From NCBI GenBank assembly GCA_019918135.1, contig WBZZ01003655.1, forward strand, positions 62,001 through 126,000: DNA of 64,000 nt, written 5' to 3'. Below the pieces are notes generated by a model. That model saw only the letters and a program-made list of their open reading frames with translations. It made no database searches and had not been told where the DNA came from. Each line of letters starts with the position of its first letter. The first letter of the stretch is position 1. This DNA comes from Paulinella micropora. Its lineage: Eukaryota; Cercozoa; Imbricatea; Euglyphida; Paulinellidae. Below, piece after piece: positions 37,883-46,600 of the stretch. A program made the translations under genes and the position numbers.

Positions 37883-39754
37883 CTAGCAGCCGCGCAGCCT
37901 AGCCATTAGATAAACCCTGTCGCCAGGGCGCACCCACGTCGTTGCCGATGACCACAGGTCGGGGACGCTTGTCAAACAACCTCCATCCGTTAAGTGGGCG
38001 TAGCTTACCGCGGTGGTAGTAGTAGTAGTAGTAGGCGGGTTGATGATGTTCATGCGCTGCATATCCAGGGGCCAACCACAGGCCGGGTTTTCGCGAGCCA
38101 GTAATCGAACGGCAAGAGCTGTTGTGTCGTTGGGCACTCGGAGCAGGAGGTTGGACCCGCTCATCGTCTTGACCTCCAGCTCGCGGACCGCCAGTTTGTA
38201 CGCGCGCGGACAGAGACAGGCAAAGCATAGCGGTAGCAGCGCAGCGTCGTCTCTCGTGGCAGCCACGTAGCCTACGGGCAGCCGCTGGTAGTTGTTGCGG
38301 GGCAGCCCCACGCAAACCACGTGCCGTTCTACCTCGGACGGTGCCTCTGCCCGGAAAGCGTCCAGCAAACGAGAGACGACGGTGCTCAGGCGTGGTTCCC
38401 GCCAGTGCTGAAGCGGCACTGACACCGTGCGCCTGTAGGCTGAGGCTAGCGGCTCGCTGCCCTGAAAAGAAGACAGAGGAGACGCCTGCACGGGGCCCGG
38501 GCAGGCACAGTGCAGGTGATAAAGCATGCCCTGCATCTGGACAACCTGGGTAGCCAAGCGCAGCCGCGCTTCGGTGTGCAGCGGCCCCAAACTGAGGGCT
38601 TCCGCGGGCTCGGGGCAAGCAATGTCCAGGTCCGATGAGAGCCAAGCAGTTGCCGCCAGATGTTTCAGACTGCAGCGCGGGGGGCAGACGTTGTCTAAGA
38701 ACCTGCAGCCCAGCCGCGCGGCGTCAGAAAGTGCCAGCGCGCCTCGTGACCAGGAAGCCGGGCGGCAGACGTAGGTTGTATATCGGTAACTGCGCCGCCC
38801 TCCTGTGTTATCCGTGGTAATCAAAAAGCAGGGTCGCGTGAACGGCACCGCCTCGTGGTTAGACAGAAGCCAGCGCTCCTCCGCCTGCGCAAAGCTAGGG
38901 TCGAAGCCTAGTGCCTGCAGAACACACGCAGAAGGAGCGGGCGTGGACGGCGACTTCCAGGCATTCCAAGCGGACAGGTAGGCCTCTTGGTCCACTGCGA
39001 CGGCGCGCCCCTGCACGTGTGGTTGCGCGAGCGCTAGGACGTAGTCCACCCATTCTGCAAACGACTTGCCGGCTGCGGACGCGGTCGGCACGTCGAGATA
39101 CGCCAGGGGCTCTTTGTTCAAATGAACGCCGTCGGGGCCTAGCACAAGTTTGAGGCAGAGCCGCAGCGGAGAGGAGGGGCTCTGGCTCTGGCATTGTGGC
39201 GGCGGCGAAGAAGAACCGCGCGGCACAACCTCGTCAGCGACCGGGGGGGGGTGCGCGTAGAGTGGGTAGGTCTGGAGCACTTCCTTGTACTTGCGCTTGT
39301 AACTCTCCCGTAGGGCTTGCTGTCGTGGCGCTTGCTCCTGCGGCCCGCCGGGCACCAGCGTACTATGTGCAATCAATCGGCCTACCAGTAAAAGACAACA
39401 GGTTGCGTAGTTCTCCGTTTCCAGTAGGTGCGAGTGCCAGATCGCGTCCAGCCAGTGCAAGGGCGACAGATTGGCATCCTCGGCGCGCAGAAGAAGGAAC
39501 CTGACGTAGACTTGCAGCAGCTCGGTCCGGTTTGTCTGTGTTCGCTTTTCCAGCTCTAACCAAAAGGGCAGCGCTAGCAATTCGCGCAATGCCTCCACGA
39601 GCCGCGGTTGGGAGCGGGAGCCTAGCTCGCGCCGGAGCCACTCGGCGCAGTTTGGCCACACCACCCCTGCCATGTTGTTATTGGCTCGCTGTAAGTTTTG
39701 CGCCCGGATGCGCTCCGAACGGCGGGGTTCTCTTGCTGGAGCTCCAGCAGACAT
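37883..39754 (-). CDS. GRDP-like protein with C-terminal ubiquitin-like domain
   Basis: A 623-residue protein. Residues about 35-180 match the glycine-rich-domain-protein-like fold: LHWLDAIWHSHLLETENYAT at 99-118 (the DxxWHxHxL signature), then CLLLVGRLIAHSTL and YKRKYKEVLQTYP. The middle is unrecognised with several Cys. The last ~100 residues align with ubiquitin: LEVKTMSGSNLLLRV (compare VKTLTGKTITLEV), T-x4-V spacing, PLDMQRMNI (compare PPDQQRLIF), and a final GDRVYLMARLRGC, where ubiquitin ends in LHLVLRLRGG. A poly-Thr insert lies before the last part. The terminal Cys replacing GlyGly argues against normal conjugation. It is divergent from the H3-tail-mimic gene. TATA-like and G/C hairpins lie upstream. 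Confidence 0.75.
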   Translation of the reverse strand: MSAGAPAREPRRSERIRAQNLQRANNNMAGVVWPNCAEWLRRELGSRSQPRLVEALRELLALPFWLELEKRTQTNRTELLQVYVRFLLLRAEDANLSPLHWLDAIWHSHLLETENYATCCLLLVGRLIAHSTLVPGGPQEQAPRQQALRESYKRKYKEVLQTYPLYAHPPPVADEVVPRGSSSPPPQCQSQSPSSPLRLCLKLVLGPDGVHLNKEPLAYLDVPTASAAGKSFAEWVDYVLALAQPHVQGRAVAVDQEAYLSAWNAWKSPSTPAPSACVLQALGFDPSFAQAEERWLLSNHEAVPFTRPCFLITTDNTGGRRSYRYTTYVCRPASWSRGALALSDAARLGCRFLDNVCPPRCSLKHLAATAWLSSDLDIACPEPAEALSLGPLHTEARLRLATQVVQMQGMLYHLHCACPGPVQASPLSSFQGSEPLASAYRRTVSVPLQHWREPRLSTVVSRLLDAFRAEAPSEVERHVVCVGLPRNNYQRLPVGYVAATRDDAALLPLCFACLCPRAYKLAVRELEVKTMSGSNLLLRVPNDTTALAVRLLARENPACGWPLDMQRMNIINPPTTTTTTTAVSYAHLTDGGCLTSVPDLWSSATTWVRPGDRVYLMARLRGC

Positions 39755-39861
39755 CTCGGTTAGAAAAATAGAGGAGAAGCAGCACTCTGGTGTATATCAT
39801 TGTTTTGGATACACCCCCGCTCGAAAGGAGAGAGCGCCCCTCCCCCGTCGGGAAAGTGGCA

Positions 39862-39883
39862 GGGGGGGGGGCGCCCCCCCCCC
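39862..39883. promoter_or_regulatory. G-run/GCGC/C-run hairpin in divergent promoter
   Basis: About ten G, CGC, then about nine C, about 110 bp upstream of the minus-strand start at 39754. It pairs with a second hairpin at 39897-39917 serving the plus side. Confidence 0.5.
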
Positions 39884-39896
39884 TTTCCGAGCATGC

Positions 39897-39917
39897 GGGG
39901 GGGGGCGCCCCCCCCCT
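39897..39917. promoter_or_regulatory. G-run/GCGC/C-run hairpin in divergent promoter
   Basis: About ten G, CGC, then about eight C, 68 bp upstream of the H3-tail-mimic ATG at 39985. Confidence 0.5.
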
Positions 39918-39984
39918 CGTGGCGCGCCCTTTGGTGCCAGGAAAGCGCCGAATGCCTCATTTTTTTGTTGGAACCGAGACGACC

Positions 39985-40374
39985 ATGGCACGAACCAAGC
40001 AAACAGCCCGTACCTCTACCGGAGGCCACGTGGCCAGAAAAGAAACGTCCGCGCACACCAACGCGCGCAAAAAGCGCAAGACTGCTACAGAGGTTGAAAT
40101 CAAGGTCAGCAGCGACCACCTCAACGGGAGCCTAGAGCTCAAACTAACAGGCAACTATTGGTATCACCCTGGTGCCTTGGAACATCTCAAGAAGAAGTTG
40201 GCAGAGGTAGAGAAGCAAGCGTTGGCAGCTTACGAAGAGTCGATGCGCCATCTACACAGAACCGACGACATGGACGAGATCCAGACTCAATTGAAACAGT
40301 GGCAGAAGGACTCAGAATCAACTTTAATGACATCCGTGCTTGTGCATGGCCAAGACGATAACGACTCTTGTTAG
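39985..40374 (+). CDS. Histone H3 N-terminal tail mimic without histone fold
   Basis: 129 residues from ATG 39985 in a strong Kozak context (GACCATGG). The frame is open upstream, but that part crosses two G/C hairpins. After Met removal the N-terminus is ARTKQTARTSTGGHVARK. Residues 1-8, 10-13 and 16-18 follow eukaryotic histone H3 except that 16-17 read AR where H3 reads PR; thus A1, R2, K4, R8, S10, T11 and K18 are kept. H3 K9 is replaced by Thr and K14 by His. A basic KKRK follows at about 32, which could be nuclear targeting. The rest is a helical, coiled-coil-like region (ALEHLKKKLAEVEKQALAAY); no histone-fold helices are seen. It could bind H3K4 readers or writers in the host nucleus. 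Confidence 0.85.
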   Translation: MARTKQTARTSTGGHVARKETSAHTNARKKRKTATEVEIKVSSDHLNGSLELKLTGNYWYHPGALEHLKKKLAEVEKQALAAYEESMRHLHRTDDMDEIQTQLKQWQKDSESTLMTSVLVHGQDDNDSC

Positions 40375-40485
40375 AGGCCCCAGGGGAGGGCACAAACCTT
40401 TGTTTAGTATCATTAAAAGAAAGAAAACAAAAAATAGTGTCAATGCTTTTGCTTTCGGTCGGCCTTTTAAGCCTGCGCACACCGG

Positions 40486-41109
40486 CTAGGCAGCACCGTC
40501 CTCGTCGAATACCACGGCGCGACAAACAGGACAGGAGCCGTTTGTCTTGAGCCATCGATCGAGGCAATCTCGATGCAGATAGTGCACGCAAGGAATGCCT
40601 CGTAGTTTGTCCCCCGCTACGAGCTCCTGCAGGCAGATAGCACACTCCTTAGGCGCCCCCGGGGCTTGCAAAAAATCAGCGGAAACCTCTAGCTCGGGCA
40701 AGAGATTTAAGCTAGCCGCCGACAGGCCCGGGGGGTCTGGGGGTGCCTCTTCTGAGATTTCTTCCAATCCTCTCGCTTGTAAAACAGCAAAGAAGCTTGC
40801 AAGGCTTAGCTCACTCACGTTCACACTAAACATAAATCCTCGCGAGGAGCCATCGTGGGATTGTGCCATAAAATTGTCGAGCTCTGCCGCAAAGGTTGTC
40901 TCGGCGGCGTTCGTGGGGTTTGTAGAAGGAGACGACGAAGAAGAGGAAGAGGGGGCTGCTTCCGCGTCGGCGTTGTCAGAGGGGGCCAAGGGCTCCAGGA
41001 GGGGAGCGGTCTGCCTGCGTTTGTGGCGCGTCGCGTTTGTCGTCTCGGTAGAGGCTGTACGCTTTGTCCGGGAACGCGAACTAACATTGCTGCTAGTGCT
41101 ACTACTCAT
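40486..41109 (-). CDS. RING-H2 E3 ubiquitin ligase (paralogue 1)
   Basis: A 207-residue protein. The C-terminal RING-H2 domain has the order C-x2-C-x14-C-x-H-x2-H-x2-C-x10-C-x2-C: CAICLQ, then PCVHYLHRDCLDRWLKTNG, then CPVC. The middle (FMFSVNVSELSLASFFAVLQ, LNLLPELEVSADFLQAPGAP) and the N-terminus (SSNVSSRSRTKR) are shared with the RING proteins at 41318 and 56907. The protein probably ubiquitylates host or viral targets; the conserved middle may be the substrate or partner domain. It is convergent with the H3 mimic (stops 112 bp apart) and has a G/C hairpin 70 bp upstream (41179-41199). Confidence 0.85.
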   Translation of the reverse strand: MSSSTSSNVSSRSRTKRTASTETTNATRHKRRQTAPLLEPLAPSDNADAEAAPSSSSSSSPSTNPTNAAETTFAAELDNFMAQSHDGSSRGFMFSVNVSELSLASFFAVLQARGLEEISEEAPPDPPGLSAASLNLLPELEVSADFLQAPGAPKECAICLQELVAGDKLRGIPCVHYLHRDCLDRWLKTNGSCPVCRAVVFDEDGAA

Positions 41110-41178
41110 TTTTGCTGATTGTGTCTTGTCTTGTGAGCTAGGACAAAATCAAGCAAGCCAGGAAAGGTCACTGAAAAA

Positions 41179-41199
41179 GGGGGGGGGCGCCCCCCCCCT
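41179..41199. promoter_or_regulatory. G-run/GCGC/C-run hairpin
   Basis: It lies about 70 bp upstream of the minus-strand start at 41109. Confidence 0.5.
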
Positions 41200-41317
41200 C
41201 CCCTTCCATCCCGTCAGTATTCTTTGTCAGGCTTTTAATAAACACCTTCCACATCCCCTCCCCCCCCCCCCTTTCTCTCTCTTGCATTAACTTAAATATT
41301 ATTTTTGTGGATTGGGT

Positions 41318-41938
41318 TTAAATGTCGCTTGGATTTTCATCGAAAACCCTAACGCGACAAACAGGACAGGAACCGTTGGTTTTGAGCCAATGGTCCAGGC
41401 AGTGTCGATGCAGATAATGCGCACAAGGAATGCCCCGTAACTTGTCCCCTACGACGAGATCCTGCAGACAAATCGGGCATTCCTTGGGCGCCCCCGGGGC
41501 CTTAAGAAAGGCAGTGGTAACCTCAAGTTGGGGCAAGAGATCTATGCTCGCTTCCGACAGGCCAAGGGGGTGAGCGGCCGACTCCAACGAGATTGGCTTC
41601 ATCCCCGCTGCTTGTAAAATAGCAAGGAGGCTTGTGAGTCGCATCTGGCTCGCCTGTAAGGTAAACAAAAAGCCTCCCGCGGAGCCATCGTAGGAGTATT
41701 CCAAGGGGCTGTCGAGCTCTGCCTCCGCTCCCGCGGCATAGAACTGGCTTGGGGGCTCGTCTTGAGGCCGAGCCCCAATCAATATGGCGCTGGCCGGCCC
41801 CGCGGTGGGCGGACCTTGCATTGGTTCCGCGGGGCTGCGCTCGTAGCGGGCCGCGCCTGTCGTCGTCTCCTCGGTAGCAGCAGGCGAGGTTTTTATCTGG
41901 GAGCGCCACCCAACATTGCTACCGATATTGTTGCTCAT
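41318..41938 (-). CDS. RING-H2 E3 ubiquitin ligase (paralogue 2)
   Basis: 206 residues with the same layout as the 41109 gene: N-terminal SNNIGSNVGWRSQIKTS, a middle block (FLFTLQASQMRLTSLLAILQ, IDLLPQLEVTTAFLKAPGAP) and RING-H2 (CPICLQ, PCAHYLHRHCLDHWLKTNG, CPVC). All eight zinc ligands are present. It is a tandem duplicate of the neighbouring RING gene with faster divergence in the variable region (about residues 20-75). A TTTTAATAAA box at 41228 lies downstream on its strand. A TATA-like TTATACATATAGG (42004-42016) and a G/C island lie upstream. Confidence 0.85.
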   Translation of the reverse strand: MSNNIGSNVGWRSQIKTSPAATEETTTGAARYERSPAEPMQGPPTAGPASAILIGARPQDEPPSQFYAAGAEAELDSPLEYSYDGSAGGFLFTLQASQMRLTSLLAILQAAGMKPISLESAAHPLGLSEASIDLLPQLEVTTAFLKAPGAPKECPICLQDLVVGDKLRGIPCAHYLHRHCLDHWLKTNGSCPVCRVRVFDENPSDI

Positions 41939-42003
41939 TTATTTTTTGTTTCGCCCCTTAAGTAAGTGAGTAAAAGAAAATGAGGAGAGAGAGGGCCAGA
42001 CGC

Positions 42004-42016
42004 TTATACATATAGG
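42004..42016 (-). promoter_or_regulatory. TATA-like box
   Basis: CCTATATGTATAA on the minus strand, about 65 bp upstream of the start at 41938. Confidence 0.4.
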
Positions 42017-42097
42017 AGCGGGGAGGGATGGAAGGGGGGGGGGGGAGAGGGAGGGGAACGCTTCCCCCCCCCCCCTCTCCTTCCTCGGAGCGCCACC

Positions 42098-43336
42098 TTA
42101 AGTGTTCCTTTTATTGCTCCTTTTATTTCCTCTCTGTCTGAAACTCTGAGCTCGAACTAAGCAGCAGCAGCAGCAGCAGCAGACGCCAAGAATAGCTATG
42201 ACTACTATGTAGAAAACCACCAGTTTCGGCCGCGGGCCGCAGCGGTCTGCGGGGGGTGACGACCAGGACGCGGGCACGTAGTGTGTGGCGTTTGAATCGT
42301 GCAGCAGCACCTCGCCTACACGCGCCCAGGCCGCCAGGGCGACTGCGGGGCCCGCATTCAGTCGGGAGCCGGACACGCGCCCGTTGTAATGCGCTGGTGA
42401 GGCCAGGCCAGTAGCGGGGCAACTGTCGCTTAACCTGAGACCGCGCGTACGCCGTGTGTTCAACCAGCCCAGCGCGGTCAGTGCCCGGTTGCGCAGCTCA
42501 GTCAAAGAGGCGGGGTGCAACCTGCTACGTTCTAGCACCGCCACTGCGTACACGTAGACACTGGTTAGGCTGGTCTCGTCAGGGCTGGTCTTGTTATTGA
42601 CGATGTTGCCAAAGGCGCCGTGCTGGCGTTGGTGCAGAGACAGAGCCAACAAGTCGCGGCTCAGCCACTCGCTGGCTTGGTCGTCATTGGTGCGCACTAC
42701 GTAGCGCGCCAGCGCCAGCAGCGCCCAGGCGTTGGCCCTGCTCCATTTGACGCCGTTGTGGGCCGCCGAGGTCGCGCAGCGCCCGTGCCACCGCAGCCCA
42801 TCATCAGTTGGGTCTACAAAGGCCTCCCTGGCTTGAACCAGCATAGTCCACGTCTCGTTGGGGTAGTCGGCTAGCAGTGCTGCGCCGGCCATGTACACAT
42901 CGTCCAGCCACAGCCACTTGCGACAGTTAACCCCTCGGCTGTCCCCGAGTTTTCGCACTACTAGTCCAGTCCAGTCGGGATGCCGCCGCCAGCTACGCAC
43001 TCCACGGACCGCATAGCAATAAACATCTTCTGCCCCTGGCACGTCGCGGAGGAGGCTGCCAAAAAGGCCTACCCTATCCCCGGGTGTCAGCCAGAACTCC
43101 ACAGGGATTTGATGCGCAACCAACCACCCGGGCTGCCAGAACTGAAGGGCCCTGTCGGCCAGGAGCTGCTCTACCTCGGCGGCTGCGTCCCACGGGGGGT
43201 TGCGCAGGGCCTCTAGCGCTACAGCCGATTCGTAGTTCCAGCCATAAAACCCCGTCCAGCCCGGCACCAACAGCGGCTCTTTTAAGCGCTCTTGCAACAA
43301 ACCCCCCAGCCGGACTAAAGCGCTGCCGCACCACAT
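42098..43336 (-). CDS. GH88/105-like glycosidase with C-terminal membrane anchor
   Basis: 412 residues from the ATG at 43336 (the longer open frame upstream has no ATG and crosses a G-run). Blocks typical of unsaturated rhamnogalacturonyl/glucuronyl hydrolases (six-hairpin fold) are WLWLDDVYMAGAALLADY (141-158, the DD pair holding the catalytic Asp of GH105) and GVKWSRANAWALLALARY (195-212). The C-terminus has a membrane segment, VVFYIVVIAILGV, followed by seven Cys encoded by a CAG/GCA repeat and a basic tail. The poly-Cys is a likely palmitoylation site. There are several N-glycosylation sequons. No signal peptide is evident, so topology is unclear. It may trim acidic sugars on virion or host surface. 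A TATA-like box lies at 43425-43439. Confidence 0.7.
   Translation of the reverse strand: MWCGSALVRLGGLLQERLKEPLLVPGWTGFYGWNYESAVALEALRNPPWDAAAEVEQLLADRALQFWQPGWLVAHQIPVEFWLTPGDRVGLFGSLLRDVPGAEDVYCYAVRGVRSWRRHPDWTGLVVRKLGDSRGVNCRKWLWLDDVYMAGAALLADYPNETWTMLVQAREAFVDPTDDGLRWHGRCATSAAHNGVKWSRANAWALLALARYVVRTNDDQASEWLSRDLLALSLHQRQHGAFGNIVNNKTSPDETSLTSVYVYAVAVLERSRLHPASLTELRNRALTALGWLNTRRTRGLRLSDSCPATGLASPAHYNGRVSGSRLNAGPAVALAAWARVGEVLLHDSNATHYVPASWSSPPADRCGPRPKLVVFYIVVIAILGVCCCCCCCLVRAQSFRQRGNKRSNKRNT
42160..42182. repeat. AGC/GCA trinucleotide run encoding poly-Cys
   Basis: About seven AGC units (AAGCAGCAGCAGCAGCAGCA) read on the minus strand as consecutive Cys codons just after the membrane segment. 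Confidence 0.8.
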
Positions 43337-43424
43337 TCTTTTTTCTTGGGGGGGGGGGGTTCTTAGGCAGAGCTGTAGTTCGTGAATGCAAACTAGCCAG
43401 CCAATGAGGAAGGACGGAAAAGAA

Positions 43425-43439
43425 CTTATATACTTATAG
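43425..43439 (-). promoter_or_regulatory. TATA-like box
   Basis: CTATAAGTATATAAG on the minus strand, about 90 bp upstream of the glycosidase start. Confidence 0.4.
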
Positions 43440-43618
43440 TAGCATTCATTCGCGGGAACCCTTGCCTCGAGAAAGACGGAGCCTGCCTTCCCTCTTCCCT
43501 CGCCTCCCTTGCAGAAGCACAAGGGGAGGCGAGGAGGGGGGGGGGAGGTGGGGGGGGGGCCGTCCTCTAGCTTGTAATACTAGTGAGCACTGCTACTTTT
43601 TTTCTGGTCGTTTGTTGT

Positions 43619-46600
43619 ATGCCTCAGCATGAGAGAGCGGCGCGCGGGTTTGCTGCTTTAAACTACGTGTTACAAGACGCCGGCTTGCTGTGCAAAAGCT
43701 GCGGGATCCCCGCGCAGCCCGTTAGACACGAACCAGCATGGAATCGCCTGCACGAGCGCCGATGGTACGTCGAATGGAAGGATCACTGCTGTGTGGTTAG
43801 CGCTGGAAGAGTGGTCGAGGGTTCGCAGACCCAGCCTGCGTTGGCAGCGACATCCGTTCCCGTCGTTGCGATCCAGTCCGTAAGCGCAGAGGCTTGGAAG
43901 CGGTTCTGTGCCTCTAACCTAGGCTCAGACGCGGCGGGGCAGTATGCACAGTATACACTAACAATCCAAGACGCCAAGTTTGCGTTTGTCCGACTGACTC
44001 CCGGCTCCGGTGGGATTGGAAACTTAGAGGAGCGCGCTAGCCTGGTTGTGTTGGAGGCTGCGCTGTACCAGTATTTGCACCTGGTCACGGGCTGCACAAG
44101 CGCCGTGCGGGGTATTCTGCTGGAAAGGCCAGAGACCTTTTGGCTATGGACAGACTGGGCGGGGGCGCCGTTGGCCCGCACAGCGCCCACGCCGCGGCAG
44201 CCCGAGTTAGACTCCTTTATTCATTCACTGGCTTTGGGCACGGGGCACCTGCTGCTACTGAGAATGAACCACGAGTCGCTGTGCTGGCACGAGCAACAGC
44301 AACGATACCTGCTGTCGCACGCGGGGGTAGCGCACGCCAAAGAGCTACTAGTAGCTACCCGAGGCACGCGCGGCGAAGACATGGTGACCGAGCGAGGCGC
44401 GCGCGTCTTTAACCTGCTAGTCCTGTTCGACCTGCTAGCGCAGCAAGACACGGCCTACCGGCACGCAGGCGGCCCCGCGCTAGCGCGCCAGCTTTGTATT
44501 TGGGCCCAGGACCCGGTGCGCCAGTTGGCCCGGAGCTGGTGGGAGAAGCTGGAGCCCGTGACGACCCCCCTGCGCAAGTGCTTTGACAACTGTCTGCGCG
44601 AGGCCCTAGCAAGCTTGGAGGTAAGAATTCCGGTACCACTACAGATCCAGCCCGGCGTTCACGACGACGATAGCGCTTGCCAGACCGTCCCACCGGACGT
44701 CATGAGCGCCCCGGGGCTAGCAGGCCCCCTCCAACTCAGTGAGCAGCTCCTCCCGGGGCTGCGGGTCATCGGGCAAGCTGCGTGGACCCCCCTGGGCCCC
44801 GCCGCCGACCTGCGCGTGGGTTGCTACGACGAGGCCAAGCGCGGGGTCCTCTCAAGCGCCAACAGTTCGGCGGGTCTTTTTTGGCGGCGAGGCACTGAGC
44901 CACCGGAGGCAGGCGTCTTTCTGTGGCCGGAGGGCGCCCCCGTCTGCCTAGTGCAAAGCGAGGAATGGTATACTTATGCCAAGGAGAACGGCAAGTCCCT
45001 CACTAAAGATATCCGGCGATTTAATTTTGCGAACCCTAACAGTACCAGCCCCGCTGCTGCGCGCGCCCGGACGAGCTTGGGCCTCGATTTGGTTGCCAAG
45101 AAGCTGCCCCTCGGCAAGGAACATGCCGACTACTGTGACAGCGATGAGGAAGACGACGATGCTGCTCGGGCTGAAGAAAAGTTGCGCCGCCAGAACAGAC
45201 AGCAAGAGGCGGTCGCACAAGTCCTGTACCAACGCTATCTGTACGCCGCCGGGGGGGTCGCGCCTCCGGTAAGGGCTATTTTGTATTGCTACGATGAATC
45301 GTCCGGGAAGCGCGACCCCGGAGTTGCGCCCTGGCGCGACGGAGGGAGTCCGGGCGATTTTTATGTGATCCTGAGCGACTATGTGGGCGGTTCCTTGATG
45401 TACTACCTCAACCAGGCCCCCGGGCTCCAAGACGGCGCGCGCGAGTGGCGTGAGGCCGAACTATGCGACTTTTTAAGCCGTTTCTTTCACTCTCTGCGCC
45501 AGCTCTGCACCTTCGACCTCAAGCCCGACAACTTCACCTTCGATCGGAAGCGCCGGCGCTTCTGGGCCATTGACTTTGACGAGGAGCAGACTTGCAACCT
45601 GGCCACCGCGTCGACCTACCCCTCGTCGATCCTGCGGCTCTCCAACGCGTTAACTCTGTTCCTCTGCTTTTATGCCCTGGGCTCCGAAAGGCTGGCGGGC
45701 GGCTGGGGGCTGCGGCCCAGCCACAGCTGGGGGCTTGCTGCTTACCGGGAGCTCAGGCTGTGTGGCGAGGAGGCAGGGGCGCTAGCCTGGGATGACCTGA
45801 GCAAGGCCCCGTCGCAGCTCCCCGAGCCAGTGAGACAGTTAGGCCGTTTGTGGCATTACGTGTTACACGTCGAGTTTACGCCATCCAAGGTGGACAAGAA
45901 CGGATCCTCCACCGAGGGCCGCTACGAAAGCCCCCTACGTTGTCCCTTCTTCTACCTCTACATTCAGAACATCAAGTTTAGGCACGTACCGCCCTCATTG
46001 CGCGGCCTCTTTTTTGAACGCTTGCCCTCGCCGTCTACAGCGTACAAAATAGTAGAACTGCTACCCCTGCGCCTGCGCAAGGGTACGGTGAGTAGCTCGC
46101 CCCTGACGGAACAGCTGGTCACACTCTTTGTCTGCTGGGCGTGCCTTCTACTAACCGAAGTCGTGCTCCGCAGCCCGCGGGGCCCGCGCAGAGCAGACAG
46201 CAGTGTCGCTTACATACAACAGCGCCCCTTGGAGCCAACGGCCCCTGCAGGGAAGGCTGCGCGGGCGCCGTACGAGCTTCCGGCCCTGGGCTTGATCCCG
46301 GCTCCCCCCCCTCCCCCTCCCCGCGCCTTGGCCGTGCGCGAGGAGGGAGACAGTGTGCCCCTGCTAGCCCTGCCGCGGCACGACGCCAGCTCGCTGGCGC
46401 AGAGCGAGGCTCTCCTACACTGGTACCACCGCGTTTTGGGCCACGCGGCACCCCCTGGCGCCCCTCAGCCTTACCTCTTTGCCATTTTGGATTACTACTT
46501 ACAGCAAGAGAAAAAAAAACTGAAATTTGTCACCGCCGAGGGGGCTGAGTCCGCGCAGGCCAGACAGTACATTCGCAGGGCGGCAAGACTCGCGGGGTTC

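Noticed and set aside
39790..39984. Upstream extension of the H3-mimic ORF
   Set aside because: The extra 65 codons run through two G/C hairpins and give Pro/Gly-rich sequence. The ATG at 39985 has a strong Kozak context and exposes the H3-like N-terminus.
39985..40374. A genuine histone H3 gene
   Set aside because: Only the tail matches; the alpha-helical histone-fold core is absent and is replaced by a coiled-coil-like segment.
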